64,000 bases of DNA from Lachnospiraceae bacterium (GTDB lineage Bacteria; Bacillota; Clostridia; Lachnospirales; Lachnospiraceae): the NCBI GenBank assembly GCA_024687205.1, contig JAILES010000061.1, forward strand, positions 1 through 64,000. Reading direction: 5' to 3'. Positions 42,364 to 51,447 of this stretch are shown piece by piece (the stretch's first letter is position 1; each line of letters opens with the position of its first letter). The notes beneath the pieces are model-generated. The model did not search any database. It was not told where the DNA came from and saw only the letters and a program-made list of their open reading frames with translations. A program made the position numbers and the translations under genes.

Positions 42364-43584
42364 GTGCAAAAAGAACATATATATTCTGTATCACAGGTCA
42401 ATTCCTATATCGGGAAGATGTTTGCCCAGGACTATATGCTGAAGAGCGTTTCGGTCAGGGGCGAGATCAGCAATCTCAAAAAACACGGTTCGGGGCATAT
42501 TTATTTTTCCCTCAAGGATGAGGGAGCGCTGATCAGCTGCGTCATGTTCGCAAGCAACGCAAAGAATCTGAAGACCGCCCTTGAAGAAGGCATGGAGGCT
42601 GTATGTACCGGCTCTGTCGAAGTATACCAGAAAGACGGAAGATACCAGCTGTATGTTAAGGATATCAAAAAAGAAGGGAAGGGAAGCCTTGCCGAAGAGT
42701 TTGAGAAGCTGAAAGAAAAACTCGCAGAGATGGGGCTCTTTGCTCCGGAGTATAAGACCGAGATACCGAAACACCCCAAAACAGTGGGGATCGTGACTGC
42801 GCCCAGCGGAGCAGCGGTAAGGGATATCATACAGATATCCAAGAGAAGGGATCCCTATGTACAGCTGATCCTGTATCCGGCACTGGTCCAGGGTGAGGCG
42901 GCACCGGAGAGCATAGTAAAAGGCATTGCCGCTCTTGAGAGATACGGCGTTGATGTTATGATTGTCGGAAGGGGCGGAGGTTCGATGGAAGACCTCTGGG
43001 CCTTCAATGACGAGAGGGTAGCCCAGGCCATATTTGACTGCAGCATACCCGTGATATCCGCAGTCGGACATGAGACGGATTTTACCATAGCGGATTTCGT
43101 GGCGGACCTCAGGGCACCCACACCTTCGGCGGCAGCCGAACTGGCGGTGGCCAGGGTAGCGGATACAATAGAGCATATGGATGAACTGGAGCGGAGACTG
43201 AAGCGGAATATGCAGCGGAAGCTGTATGACAAAAGGCAGAGGATAGCATATTTCGAGAAAGTGCTCATGGGGCTGAGCCCCGGCGGCAGGATCAGAGCCT
43301 ACAGGGAAAGAGCCGCCATAAATCAGGACAGACTGGAACGTAATATGAATGTGAGGCTGACCGATGTTAAGCACAGATATGCGGTACTGCTGGAAAAGAT
43401 GAAGTATCTGTCACCCCTTAAGAGACTCGGAGGCGGCTATGTATATGCATCTTCGGAAGAAGGAAAGGGGCTGCAGAGCGTAAAAGATATTAAGAAGGGT
43501 GAGGCTGTATCATTAAGGTTTCCGGACGGTCATGCGAAGGCACTGATCACGGAAACCGTTACGGAGGAATTTACAGATGGCTGA
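42364..43584 (+). CDS. xseA: Exodeoxyribonuclease VII large subunit
   Basis: The 406-residue subunit degrades single-stranded DNA together with XseB. The N-terminal OB-fold (YSVSQVNSYIGKMFAQDY, ISNLKKHGSGHIYFSLKDEG) is followed by the catalytic core: VGIVTAPSGAAVRDI, MIVGRGGGSMEDLWAFNDE and SAVGHETDFTIADFVADLRA cut by A-PTPSAAAE. A coiled-coil region and a short C-terminal domain follow. The start is GTG at 42364 with no obvious binding site. It overlaps xseB by 8 nt. Confidence 0.96.
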   Translation: MQKEHIYSVSQVNSYIGKMFAQDYMLKSVSVRGEISNLKKHGSGHIYFSLKDEGALISCVMFASNAKNLKTALEEGMEAVCTGSVEVYQKDGRYQLYVKDIKKEGKGSLAEEFEKLKEKLAEMGLFAPEYKTEIPKHPKTVGIVTAPSGAAVRDIIQISKRRDPYVQLILYPALVQGEAAPESIVKGIAALERYGVDVMIVGRGGGSMEDLWAFNDERVAQAIFDCSIPVISAVGHETDFTIADFVADLRAPTPSAAAELAVARVADTIEHMDELERRLKRNMQRKLYDKRQRIAYFEKVLMGLSPGGRIRAYRERAAINQDRLERNMNVRLTDVKHRYAVLLEKMKYLSPLKRLGGGYVYASSEEGKGLQSVKDIKKGEAVSLRFPDGHAKALITETVTEEFTDG

Positions 43585-43795
43585 GAAGGAAGAAAAGAAA
43601 CTTAGTCTTGAAGAAAACTTCAAAAAACTTGAAGATATGATAAAAAAGATGGAGGATGACGAGCTTCCCCTTGAGGAATCTTTTAAACTTTACAGTGAAG
43701 GCATGACTATACTGAAAAGCTGTAATGACGAGATCGACAGAGTGGAGAAACAGGTCTTAAGCCTCAATGATAAAGGAGAGACAGATGAGTTTTAA
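43577..43795 (+). CDS. xseB: Exodeoxyribonuclease VII small subunit
   Basis: The 72-residue helical subunit has the family pattern LSLEENFKKLEDMIKKMEDD, ELPLEESFKLYSEGM and a closing CNDEIDRVEKQVLSL. Several copies bind the coiled-coil arms of XseA. It overlaps xseA by 8 nt and the prenyl synthase gene by 11 nt, so the three are coupled in translation. ACGGAGGAA precedes the start. Confidence 0.95.
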   Translation: MAEKEEKKLSLEENFKKLEDMIKKMEDDELPLEESFKLYSEGMTILKSCNDEIDRVEKQVLSLNDKGETDEF

Positions 43796-44696
43796 GGAGG
43801 AGCTTAAGGAATATACATCCTGTGCAGAGGCAGTGCTTAAGAGTTATATGCCGGAGTGTGAGGGGTATCAGAAAACAGTGCTCGATGCCATGAACTACAG
43901 TGTTAATGCGGGCGGGAAGAGACTCCGCCCAATAATGCTACTGGCGTCATACAGGATGTTCGGCGGCGAAGGCCGGGTGGTGGAACCCTTCATGGCAGCC
44001 ATAGAGATGATACACAGCTATTCACTGATACATGACGATATGCCGGAACTGGATAACGATTCCTTAAGAAGAGGGATGCCCACGACCCATGTGAGATACG
44101 GTGCGGACCAGGCCCTGCTTGCCGGGGACGGACTGCTCAACCTTGCCTATGAGACTGCACTCAAGAGTTTTGACATAGCAAGGGGAGCCGACAGGGAAAG
44201 ATGTATAGCAGCCATCAGGGTACTTGCCGGCAATGCGGGTATATACGGCATGGTCGGAGGACAGTGTCTCGATGTGGAAGCGGATAAGAAGAAAAGGGAT
44301 CTGAACGAAGAAGAGATACTCTTTGTTTATGAGAATAAAACGGCGGCACTGATAGAAGCCGCGTTGATGAGCGGAGCCATACTCGCAGGCGCAAAGGAAG
44401 ATGAGATCGAAAAGATGAAACAGGCCGGAAGCGCTCTGGGCATAGCTTTCCAGCTTCAGGATGATATACTGGATGTGATCGGAAACGAAAAGGAACTGGG
44501 AAAGCCCATCGGTTCGGATGAGCGGAACGGAAAGAAAACCTATCTTTCGTATCTCGGCATTGAAAAGGCGGAGCAGGAGCAGGAGAGACTGAGCATGGAA
44601 GCTTCGGCTATAGTAGAGGAACTGGCCGGAGAAGGAAACGAAGCCGGAGCGTTCCTTAAGGAACTCTTTGAGGCACTGGTAAAAAGGAAACGGTAA
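43785..44696 (+). CDS. ispA: Farnesyl/geranyl diphosphate synthase
   Basis: The start at 43785 (303 residues, AAAGGAGAG 5 nt upstream) is preferred to an in-frame start at 43767. The two Asp-rich motifs that bind Mg and diphosphate are present: HDDMPELDNDSLRRG and FQLQDDILDVIG. GGKRLRPIMLLASYRMF and the DQALLAGDGLLNLAYETAL region are also typical. It extends isoprenoid units for undecaprenyl and other prenyl products. Neighbouring xseB, dxs and tlyA place it in the widely conserved clostridial isoprenoid/repair operon. Confidence 0.95.
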   Translation: MSFKEELKEYTSCAEAVLKSYMPECEGYQKTVLDAMNYSVNAGGKRLRPIMLLASYRMFGGEGRVVEPFMAAIEMIHSYSLIHDDMPELDNDSLRRGMPTTHVRYGADQALLAGDGLLNLAYETALKSFDIARGADRERCIAAIRVLAGNAGIYGMVGGQCLDVEADKKKRDLNEEEILFVYENKTAALIEAALMSGAILAGAKEDEIEKMKQAGSALGIAFQLQDDILDVIGNEKELGKPIGSDERNGKKTYLSYLGIEKAEQEQERLSMEASAIVEELAGEGNEAGAFLKELFEALVKRKR

Positions 44697-44701
44697 ACAC
44701 C

Positions 44702-46558
44702 ATGATACTTGACAGCATAAAAGAAGCCGGCGATATAAAGAAGATCGATAAAGCAGACTATCCGGAACTTGCACAGGAGATCAGGGATTTCCTGATAAGG
44801 CATATCAGCAAGACAGGCGGACATCTCGGATCGAATCTCGGAGCGGTGGAACTGACCATGGCTCTTCATCTCGTGCTGGATCTTCCGAAGGACAAGATCA
44901 TATGGGACGTGGGACATCAGTCATATACCCATAAGCTGCTGACGGGCAGAAGAGAAGGCTTTGACACCCTCAGAAAATACGGCGGCATGAGCGGCTTTCC
45001 CAAAAGGAAAGAGAGCGACTGCGATGCCTTCGATACGGGACATTCGTCTACTTCGATCTCGGCGGGGCTCGGCATGGTATGTGCAAGGGATCTGAAGGAA
45101 AGTGATGAGACCATAGTCTCGGTCATCGGTGACGGTGCTCTGACAGGCGGCATGGCTTTTGAAGCACTTAACAACGCCGGAAAACTGGAGACGAATTTCA
45201 TCATCGTACTTAATGATAACAATATGTCCATAGCGGAAAATGTGGGCGGTCTGTCCAATTACCTGAACGGGCTCAGAACCGCGGAACCCTATCTGGAACT
45301 GAAAGAGGGCATATATAACTCTCTGATGAGAAGCGGCGGTGAAGGCCTGGTACGTACCATACAGAAGACCAAGAGCAGTATCAAACAGCTGGTGGTACCC
45401 GGAATGCTTTTCGAAAATATGGGTATCACTTATCTGGGACCCGTGGACGGTCACGATGTGAACGCCATTAAGAAGGCGCTGAACGCAGCAAAGCGTGTAA
45501 AGGGTGCCGTAATGGTACATGTGATGACAGAGAAGGGCAAGGGCTACGGGCCTGCAGAGCGGCATCCCGCAAGGTTCCACGGAGCCGAGCCTTTTGACAT
45601 AGAGAGCGGAATGCCGATAAAGACCAGGGATAAGGCTAATTATACGGATATCTTTTCAACCGTGATGTGCACCCTGGGTGAGAAGATGGAAGACGTGGTG
45701 GCGGTGACTGCTGCAATGCCGGACGGTACCGGACTCAAACGTTTCAGGAATATGTATCCCGACAGGTTTTTTGATGTGGGTATAGCGGAAGAACATGCGA
45801 TGACTTTTGCGGCAGGCCTTGCCGCAGGCGGTATGAAGCCGGTTGTTGCGATCTATTCCTCCTTCCTGCAGAGGGCCTACGATCAGATAATACATGATGT
45901 GTGCATACAGAACCTGCCCGTGACCATAGCGGTGGACAGGGCCGGACTTGTGGGAGCGGACGGTGAGACTCACCAGGGTATTTTTGACCTGAGCTTCTTA
46001 TCTTCAATACCCGGACTTACGGTAATGGCCCCCAAGAACAAATGGGAGCTTGCGGATATGCTTAAATTCTCGGTCAGATCCGGCATACCCTGTGCGATCC
46101 GTTATCCGAGGGGAGAGGCTTATGACGGCCTTAAGGAATACAGAAGACCGATAGAGCACGGTAAGTGCGATCCGGTCTTTGAAGAAGATGAGATCTGTCT
46201 CGTGGCTGTGGGCAGCATGGTAAAGACTGCCGTAGAGATAAGGGAAGAACTGAAAGCGGAGGGCAGGAACTGCTCACTGATAAATGCGAGATTTGTCCAG
46301 CCCCTTGATCCTGCGATCGCTGAGATCGCCGCAAGACACAAGATAGTTGTCAGCATGGAAGAAAACGTGCGCAGCGGAGGTTTCGGGGGACGGCTCCTGG
46401 ATATGTTGGAAGAAAAGGGATACACGGATAAGATAAGCTTCATACATGTGGCGATACCCGATGTATATGTTGAACACGGAAACGTGGATATATTGAAAAA
46501 AGAGACAGGCATAGATAAGGAAAGCGTGCTTGAGAAAATAAGGGAGGCGCTTAAATGA
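44702..46558 (+). CDS. dxs: 1-deoxy-D-xylulose-5-phosphate synthase
   Basis: The 618-residue thiamine diphosphate enzyme makes DXP from pyruvate and glyceraldehyde 3-phosphate, the first step of the MEP isoprenoid pathway. The catalytic domain has GHQSYTHKLLTGRREGF, FDTGHSSTSISAGLGM and the ThDP/Mg motif GDGALTGGMAFEALNNAG; the transketolase middle domain has DVGIAEEHAMTFAAGLA, and the C-terminal domain closes the protein. It lies 5 nt after ispA and overlaps tlyA by 4 nt. It supplies precursors for the adjacent prenyl synthase. Confidence 0.97.
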   Translation: MILDSIKEAGDIKKIDKADYPELAQEIRDFLIRHISKTGGHLGSNLGAVELTMALHLVLDLPKDKIIWDVGHQSYTHKLLTGRREGFDTLRKYGGMSGFPKRKESDCDAFDTGHSSTSISAGLGMVCARDLKESDETIVSVIGDGALTGGMAFEALNNAGKLETNFIIVLNDNNMSIAENVGGLSNYLNGLRTAEPYLELKEGIYNSLMRSGGEGLVRTIQKTKSSIKQLVVPGMLFENMGITYLGPVDGHDVNAIKKALNAAKRVKGAVMVHVMTEKGKGYGPAERHPARFHGAEPFDIESGMPIKTRDKANYTDIFSTVMCTLGEKMEDVVAVTAAMPDGTGLKRFRNMYPDRFFDVGIAEEHAMTFAAGLAAGGMKPVVAIYSSFLQRAYDQIIHDVCIQNLPVTIAVDRAGLVGADGETHQGIFDLSFLSSIPGLTVMAPKNKWELADMLKFSVRSGIPCAIRYPRGEAYDGLKEYRRPIEHGKCDPVFEEDEICLVAVGSMVKTAVEIREELKAEGRNCSLINARFVQPLDPAIAEIAARHKIVVSMEENVRSGGFGGRLLDMLEEKGYTDKISFIHVAIPDVYVEHGNVDILKKETGIDKESVLEKIREALK

Positions 46559-47349
46559 AAGAGCGTCTTGATGTGATACTGGTGGAACAGGGATACAGTG
46601 AAAGCCGGGAGAAGGCCAAGCGCCTGATCATGGCGGGACAGGTCTTTGTTAATTCCCAAAGGGAGGACAAGCCCGGAAGCACTTTCGAGACCGAAGGACT
46701 TAAGCTTGAGGTAAAGGGTTCCGACCTTCCCTATGTAAGCCGCGGAGGGCTCAAGCTGGAGAGAGCCCTGAAGATATGGCCCATAGATGTGAATGAGGCG
46801 GTATGCATGGACATAGGTTCATCCACCGGCGGTTTTACCGACTGTATGCTGCAGAACGGTGCGGCCAAAGTATATGCGATAGATTCCGGGACCAACCAGC
46901 TTGCCTGGAAGCTCAGGTCGGATCCGCGCGTCATATGTATGGAAAAGACCAATTTCCGCTATGTCACTGATAAGGAGATACCGGAAGCCTGTGATTTTGC
47001 AGGGGCGGATGTGTCTTTTATCTCCCTTTCCAAGATACTGCCCCAGGCTTATCCGCTGCTTAAAGACGGCGGCAGCATGGTATGCCTGATAAAACCCCAG
47101 TTTGAAGCGGGGCGTGAGTTTGTCGGAAAAAAGGGTGTGGTAAGGGATAAAAAAGTGCACATGCGCGTGATAGAGGATGTGTGCGGATATGCAAGAGAGT
47201 GCGGGTTTGAGATACTCGGGCTTGATCATTCCCCCATAAAGGGGCCGGAAGGAAATATCGAGTATCTTCTTTATCTCGGAAAGAACAGGCAGGAGAGCAT
47301 AAAGCCGGATATCACGACGGCAGTGGAAGAGGCGCATGAGGGCTTATGA
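46555..47349 (+). CDS. tlyA: TlyA family rRNA methyltransferase (S4 + FtsJ)
   Basis: The 264-residue protein has an S4 RNA-binding domain (RLDVILVEQGYSESREKAKR, LIMAGQVFVN) and an FtsJ/RrmJ-like methyltransferase domain with VCMDIGSSTGGFTDCMLQNG as the SAM site and FAGADVSFISLSKILPQ. TlyA proteins 2'-O-methylate rRNA; clostridial copies in this operon are usually annotated so, and a hemolysin role is a historical label. It overlaps dxs and nadK by 4 nt each. Confidence 0.95.
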   Translation: MKERLDVILVEQGYSESREKAKRLIMAGQVFVNSQREDKPGSTFETEGLKLEVKGSDLPYVSRGGLKLERALKIWPIDVNEAVCMDIGSSTGGFTDCMLQNGAAKVYAIDSGTNQLAWKLRSDPRVICMEKTNFRYVTDKEIPEACDFAGADVSFISLSKILPQAYPLLKDGGSMVCLIKPQFEAGREFVGKKGVVRDKKVHMRVIEDVCGYARECGFEILGLDHSPIKGPEGNIEYLLYLGKNRQESIKPDITTAVEEAHEGL

Positions 47350-48173
47350 AAACAATAGGGATAATCTCAAACAGTCTGAAAGATAAGGATCTGAAAGTGG
47401 CGGAGCTTATAGCGGATAAGCTTAAGGCTCTCGGTGTGGAGAGCAGTATCTCCGACCTCTGCGAGGATAAGGAACTCCCGGATGATCATGACGGACTGAT
47501 TGTCATAGGAGGGGACGGGTCCATGCTTTCTGCCGCAAAGCGGGTCAGAGCAACGGGAACGCCGCTTCTCGGAGTCAATCTGGGAAACGTCGGCTTCCTG
47601 ACAGAAGTGGAAATGACTGATATAGACGAGTGCCTGAAAAAGCTTGCTGCGGACGAATACAGCATAAGTGAGAGGATGATGCTTTCCGGAAGCTGTACCA
47701 TAGCCGGACAGAAAGAGGAAAACAGGCATGCGCTTAATGATATAGTTTTATCCAGGCATGGTGATCTGCTGGTGGCGGGTTATCGCATCTACGTGAACGG
47801 AAGTTTTCTCGGGGATTTCTATGCGGACGGTGTGATCATATCTACGCCTACCGGCTCTACAGCTTATAATATGTCGGCGGGGGGACCCATAGTATCGCCT
47901 TCTGCGAGACTGATAGTACTGACGCCCGTATGTTCCCACAGTATCAATTCCAGGAGCATAGTCTTCTCGGAAGCCGATGAACTGACTGTTGAGATACTGG
48001 AAGCAAGAGGCGGCAAGACAGCCCAAATAGGTGTGAGCTTTGACGGCAGCGAGAACAGGATACTGGGCTGCGGGGACAGGCTTACGGCTACTGCTTCCCA
48101 TAAGGTGACCAGGATAATAAAACTCTGTGATGACGGCTTCCTTCAGGTACTGAACAGGAAGATGTCGATCTAA
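47346..48173 (+). CDS. nadK: NAD kinase
   Basis: The 275-residue enzyme phosphorylates NAD to NADP. The diphosphate-binding motif is LIVIGGDGSMLSAAKR and the second motif is GVIISTPTGSTAYNMSAGGP; LLGVNLGNVGFLTEVE lies between. Length and motifs are normal. It overlaps tlyA by 4 nt. The usual argR gene between nadK and recN in many Firmicutes is absent; instead a 48-nt spacer leads straight to recN. Confidence 0.96.
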   Translation: MKTIGIISNSLKDKDLKVAELIADKLKALGVESSISDLCEDKELPDDHDGLIVIGGDGSMLSAAKRVRATGTPLLGVNLGNVGFLTEVEMTDIDECLKKLAADEYSISERMMLSGSCTIAGQKEENRHALNDIVLSRHGDLLVAGYRIYVNGSFLGDFYADGVIISTPTGSTAYNMSAGGPIVSPSARLIVLTPVCSHSINSRSIVFSEADELTVEILEARGGKTAQIGVSFDGSENRILGCGDRLTATASHKVTRIIKLCDDGFLQVLNRKMSI

Positions 48174-48221
48174 GACCGGAGAAAGGCTTTTCGCTTAACA
48201 GGAGAAAGGCAGGAAATATAA

Positions 48222-49910
48222 ATGCTTGACAGATTATATGTCAAAAACCTCGCACTGATAAAAGAAGCTGAGATAGAGCTTGGCGCGGGGCTTAATATAC
48301 TTACGGGTGAAACAGGTGCGGGCAAGTCGATAATCATCGGCTCCATAAACTTATGTCTCGGAGGAAAAGCGGATAAGGATATGATCCGTGACGGGGCGGA
48401 GTATGCTCTTATAGAGCTTGTGTTCAGGCCCGAAGAGAACATCCTTAAAGCGGTCAAAGAGATGGACATGCCGGTGGAAGAAGACGGCTGTATCATCATT
48501 TCCAGAAAGATCAGCAGCAGCAAAAGTCAGATAAAGGTATGCGGTGAGAGCGTAACGGTCAGACAGGTAAAGGAACTGGCGGCGCTCCTTCTTGATGTGC
48601 ACGGACAGCATGAGCACCAGTCTCTTTTAAAGACAAGCAAGCAGCGTGAGCTTCTGGACGCATATGGCGGCAACCGTATGAAAGAACTCCTTGAAAATAT
48701 GCGTGAAGCTTATGAAGCATACGGTAACATATGTGAGAAGCTTACAAAACTTGACATGGACGAAGGGATGAGGGCAAGGGAAATATCCCTGGCGGAATAT
48801 GAGATAAAGCAGATAGAAGACGCTACCATAAGTCCCGGAGAGGAAAAGGAACTGGACGAAAGATTCAGGAAGATGAAGCGCAGCATGGATAATCACGAGG
48901 CTCTGAGCCGGGTGATGGAACTGATAGCCGGTGACGGCGGAGCGGCGGAACGTTTAAGCCGCGGTATCGCCGACATGAATTCCCTTAATGAGGATGAGAA
49001 GCTCAAAGAGATAGGGGAACAGCTGATGAATGCCGACGGGTATCTTTCAGATGCCGCAAGGGGACTGCGCAGGTACATGGAAGAAGGGGACTATGATCCC
49101 GAAGAATACGCCGGCATCGAAAGCAGACTGGATATCATCAGGAGCCTGATCCTCAAGTACGGCAGGACCGAGGAGGATGTGCTGAAATACCTTGAGGAAA
49201 GAAAAGAACAGCTCCGTGAACTGGAATGCATGGATGAGACCGTAAAGAAGCTTGAGGCGGAGAAGGAAAAAGCTTATGCGGCCATGGAAAAAGTCGGAGC
49301 CGATATAACGAAGCTCAGGAAGAAAACAGCGCAAAGCCTTAAGAAGGAGATAAGCGAAGCCCTCCTGGATATGAATTTCCTGACGGTAAATTTTGACATA
49401 GAGCTGAAGGAGAAGGAGGAATATACGCCTTTCGGCAAGGAGGATACGGTCTTTACGATTTCGCTGAATACCGGGGAGGAGAAAAGACCTCTTTCTGAGG
49501 TGGCCAGCGGAGGCGAACTGTCCAGGATCATGCTGGCCCTCAAGAGCGTATTTGCGAAGAAGGATGATATAGGCACGCTGATCTTCGATGAGATAGATAC
49601 GGGTATCAGCGGCAAGACGGCCTGGAAGGTATCCGGAAAAATGGGAACGCTGTCACGTTCACACCAGCTTATATGCATTACCCATCTTCCCCAGATAGCG
49701 GCGATGGCCGATACTCATTTCCTGATAGAGAAGAGCGAGAAGGACGGCAGGACCATAACGGATATAAGGCCGCTTGATCCGGATGAAAGGACGAAAGAAC
49801 TGGCCAGGATGCTGGGCGGGGATTCCTTAAGCGAGGCATCCGTGCTCAATGCAAAAGAACTGTTACAGGAAGCCCGGGAAGTGAAAGAACGGGATAAAAA
49901 AACACTTTAA
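48222..49910 (+). CDS. recN: DNA repair protein RecN
   Basis: The 562-residue SMC-like ATPase acts in double-strand break repair. Walker A is LTGETGAGKSIIIGS near the N-terminus, followed by VHGQHEHQSLLKT and a coiled-coil middle (about residues 150-370). The signature is ASGGELSRIMLALK and Walker B LIFDEIDTGISGKTAWKV. AACAGGAGAAAGGCAGG precedes the start. It ends the asp23-recN operon; no clear terminator follows, only the glgA promoter. Confidence 0.96.
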   Translation: MLDRLYVKNLALIKEAEIELGAGLNILTGETGAGKSIIIGSINLCLGGKADKDMIRDGAEYALIELVFRPEENILKAVKEMDMPVEEDGCIIISRKISSSKSQIKVCGESVTVRQVKELAALLLDVHGQHEHQSLLKTSKQRELLDAYGGNRMKELLENMREAYEAYGNICEKLTKLDMDEGMRAREISLAEYEIKQIEDATISPGEEKELDERFRKMKRSMDNHEALSRVMELIAGDGGAAERLSRGIADMNSLNEDEKLKEIGEQLMNADGYLSDAARGLRRYMEEGDYDPEEYAGIESRLDIIRSLILKYGRTEEDVLKYLEERKEQLRELECMDETVKKLEAEKEKAYAAMEKVGADITKLRKKTAQSLKKEISEALLDMNFLTVNFDIELKEKEEYTPFGKEDTVFTISLNTGEEKRPLSEVASGGELSRIMLALKSVFAKKDDIGTLIFDEIDTGISGKTAWKVSGKMGTLSRSHQLICITHLPQIAAMADTHFLIEKSEKDGRTITDIRPLDPDERTKELARMLGGDSLSEASVLNAKELLQEAREVKERDKKTL

Positions 49911-49934
49911 TAAATCGGGGTTTTGCGCTATAAT
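49906..49934 (+). promoter_or_regulatory. Promoter of glgA and the MoxR/VWA cluster
   Basis: A perfect TATAAT (49929-49934) lies 17 bp after a poor -35 (TTTAAT, 49906-49911). The leader is about 48 nt and contains G-rich GGGGGGG near 49957. No other promoter was seen between here and 63486, so the glgA start may also drive the following cluster. Confidence 0.6.
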
Positions 49935-49988
49935 ACTATACGGTAAAAATTTCTCCGGGGGGGTTACGGAGACTAATGGAGGGATAGA

Positions 49989-51443
49989 ATGAAAAATATC
50001 TTATTTATCGCATCGGAAGGTGTTCCGTTCATCAAGACGGGCGGACTGGCAGACGTGGTTGGCTCATTACCCAAGTGTGTTGATAAGAAATTCTTTGATA
50101 TAAGGGTCATGCTCCCGAAATATACCTGCATTTCACAGGATATGAAGGACAAAATGAAGTATAAGACTCATTTCTATATGGATTTCCACTGGAATAACGA
50201 ATACGTCGGGATACTCGAATCCGAGGTTGACGGCGTACATTATTATTTCATTGATAACGAGATGATGTTCGGGGGCTTCAGGCCTTACAGCGGCAATGTA
50301 TATGACGATATAGTCAAATTTGCCTTTTTCTCCAAGGCTGCGCTCTCGGCTATCCCGATGCTGGATTTCGAACCTGACCTGATCCACTGCCATGACTGGC
50401 AGACAGGTCTTGTACCCGTGTATCTGAAAGAGCGCTTCCAGGACAATCCGCTTTTTGCAAAAATGAAATCGGTAATGACCATACATAATCTTAAGTTCCA
50501 GGGAAGATGGGACGTTAAGGATGTCAGGGATATAACCGGACTTTCGGGCTATTTCTTTACTCCCGACAAGCTGGAAAGCTATCGTGACGCAAACCTCTTA
50601 AAGGGCGGTCTGGTATATGCGGATGCGATCACCACCGTAAGTGATACCTATGCGGAAGAGATAAAGACTCCCTTCTACGGTGAAGGCCTTGACGGACTGC
50701 TGAAGGCAAGGAGCGGAGACCTGCGCGGTATCGTGAACGGTATAGATTACGATGAGTATGATCCTTCGAAGGATCAGTATATAGTTGCTCCCTATTCCGC
50801 AAAGAATTTCCGCAAGGAAAAGATAAAGAACAAGAAGGCTCTCCAGAAGGAGCTGGGGCTTGAGGAAGATGATAAGACCATGATGATCGGCATAGTATCA
50901 AGACTGACCGATCAGAAGGGCTTTGACCTTATAGCCTATGTCATGGATGAGCTGTGTCAGGATGCCGTTCAGATAGTGGTGCTTGGTACCGGCGATGAGC
51001 AGTATGAGAACATGTTCAAACATTTTGACTGGAAATACGGCAATAAGGTGTCTGCAAACATTTCCTATTCGGAAGCCCTGTCGCACAAGATATATGCTTC
51101 CTGCGATGCTTTCCTTATGCCTTCGATGTTCGAACCCTGCGGGCTTTCACAGCTGATGGCTCTCAGATACGGTACGGTTCCCATCGTAAGGGAGACCGGC
51201 GGACTCAAGGATACCGTGGAACCTTATAATGAGTTTGAAAGCAGCGGCACGGGCTTCTCTTTCAAGAATTACAATGCACATGAAATGCTTGCGACTATCA
51301 GGTATGCCGAAAAGATATACTATGACAAGCGCAGGGAATGGAACAAGATGATAGACAGAGGCATGGCAGCGGATTTCTCCTGGCATGTATCTGCCTCAAA
51401 ATATCAGGATATGTACGACTGGCTGATAGGAGACAAGGCGTAA
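49989..51443 (+). CDS. glgA: Glycogen synthase (ADP-glucose type, GT5)
   Basis: The 484-residue glycosyltransferase extends alpha-1,4-glucan from ADP-glucose. The N-terminal GT5 motif FIKTGGLADVVGSLPK (the Lys near residue 16 binds the donor) and the C-terminal EPCGLSQLMALRYGTVPIVR with GGLKDTV are intact. GGAGGGATAG supports the start. Other glycogen genes are absent. The next gene begins only 4 nt after its stop, tying it by transcription to an apparently unrelated envelope cluster. Confidence 0.96.
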   Translation: MKNILFIASEGVPFIKTGGLADVVGSLPKCVDKKFFDIRVMLPKYTCISQDMKDKMKYKTHFYMDFHWNNEYVGILESEVDGVHYYFIDNEMMFGGFRPYSGNVYDDIVKFAFFSKAALSAIPMLDFEPDLIHCHDWQTGLVPVYLKERFQDNPLFAKMKSVMTIHNLKFQGRWDVKDVRDITGLSGYFFTPDKLESYRDANLLKGGLVYADAITTVSDTYAEEIKTPFYGEGLDGLLKARSGDLRGIVNGIDYDEYDPSKDQYIVAPYSAKNFRKEKIKNKKALQKELGLEEDDKTMMIGIVSRLTDQKGFDLIAYVMDELCQDAVQIVVLGTGDEQYENMFKHFDWKYGNKVSANISYSEALSHKIYASCDAFLMPSMFEPCGLSQLMALRYGTVPIVRETGGLKDTVEPYNEFESSGTGFSFKNYNAHEMLATIRYAEKIYYDKRREWNKMIDRGMAADFSWHVSASKYQDMYDWLIGDKA

Positions 51444-51447
51444 AAAA

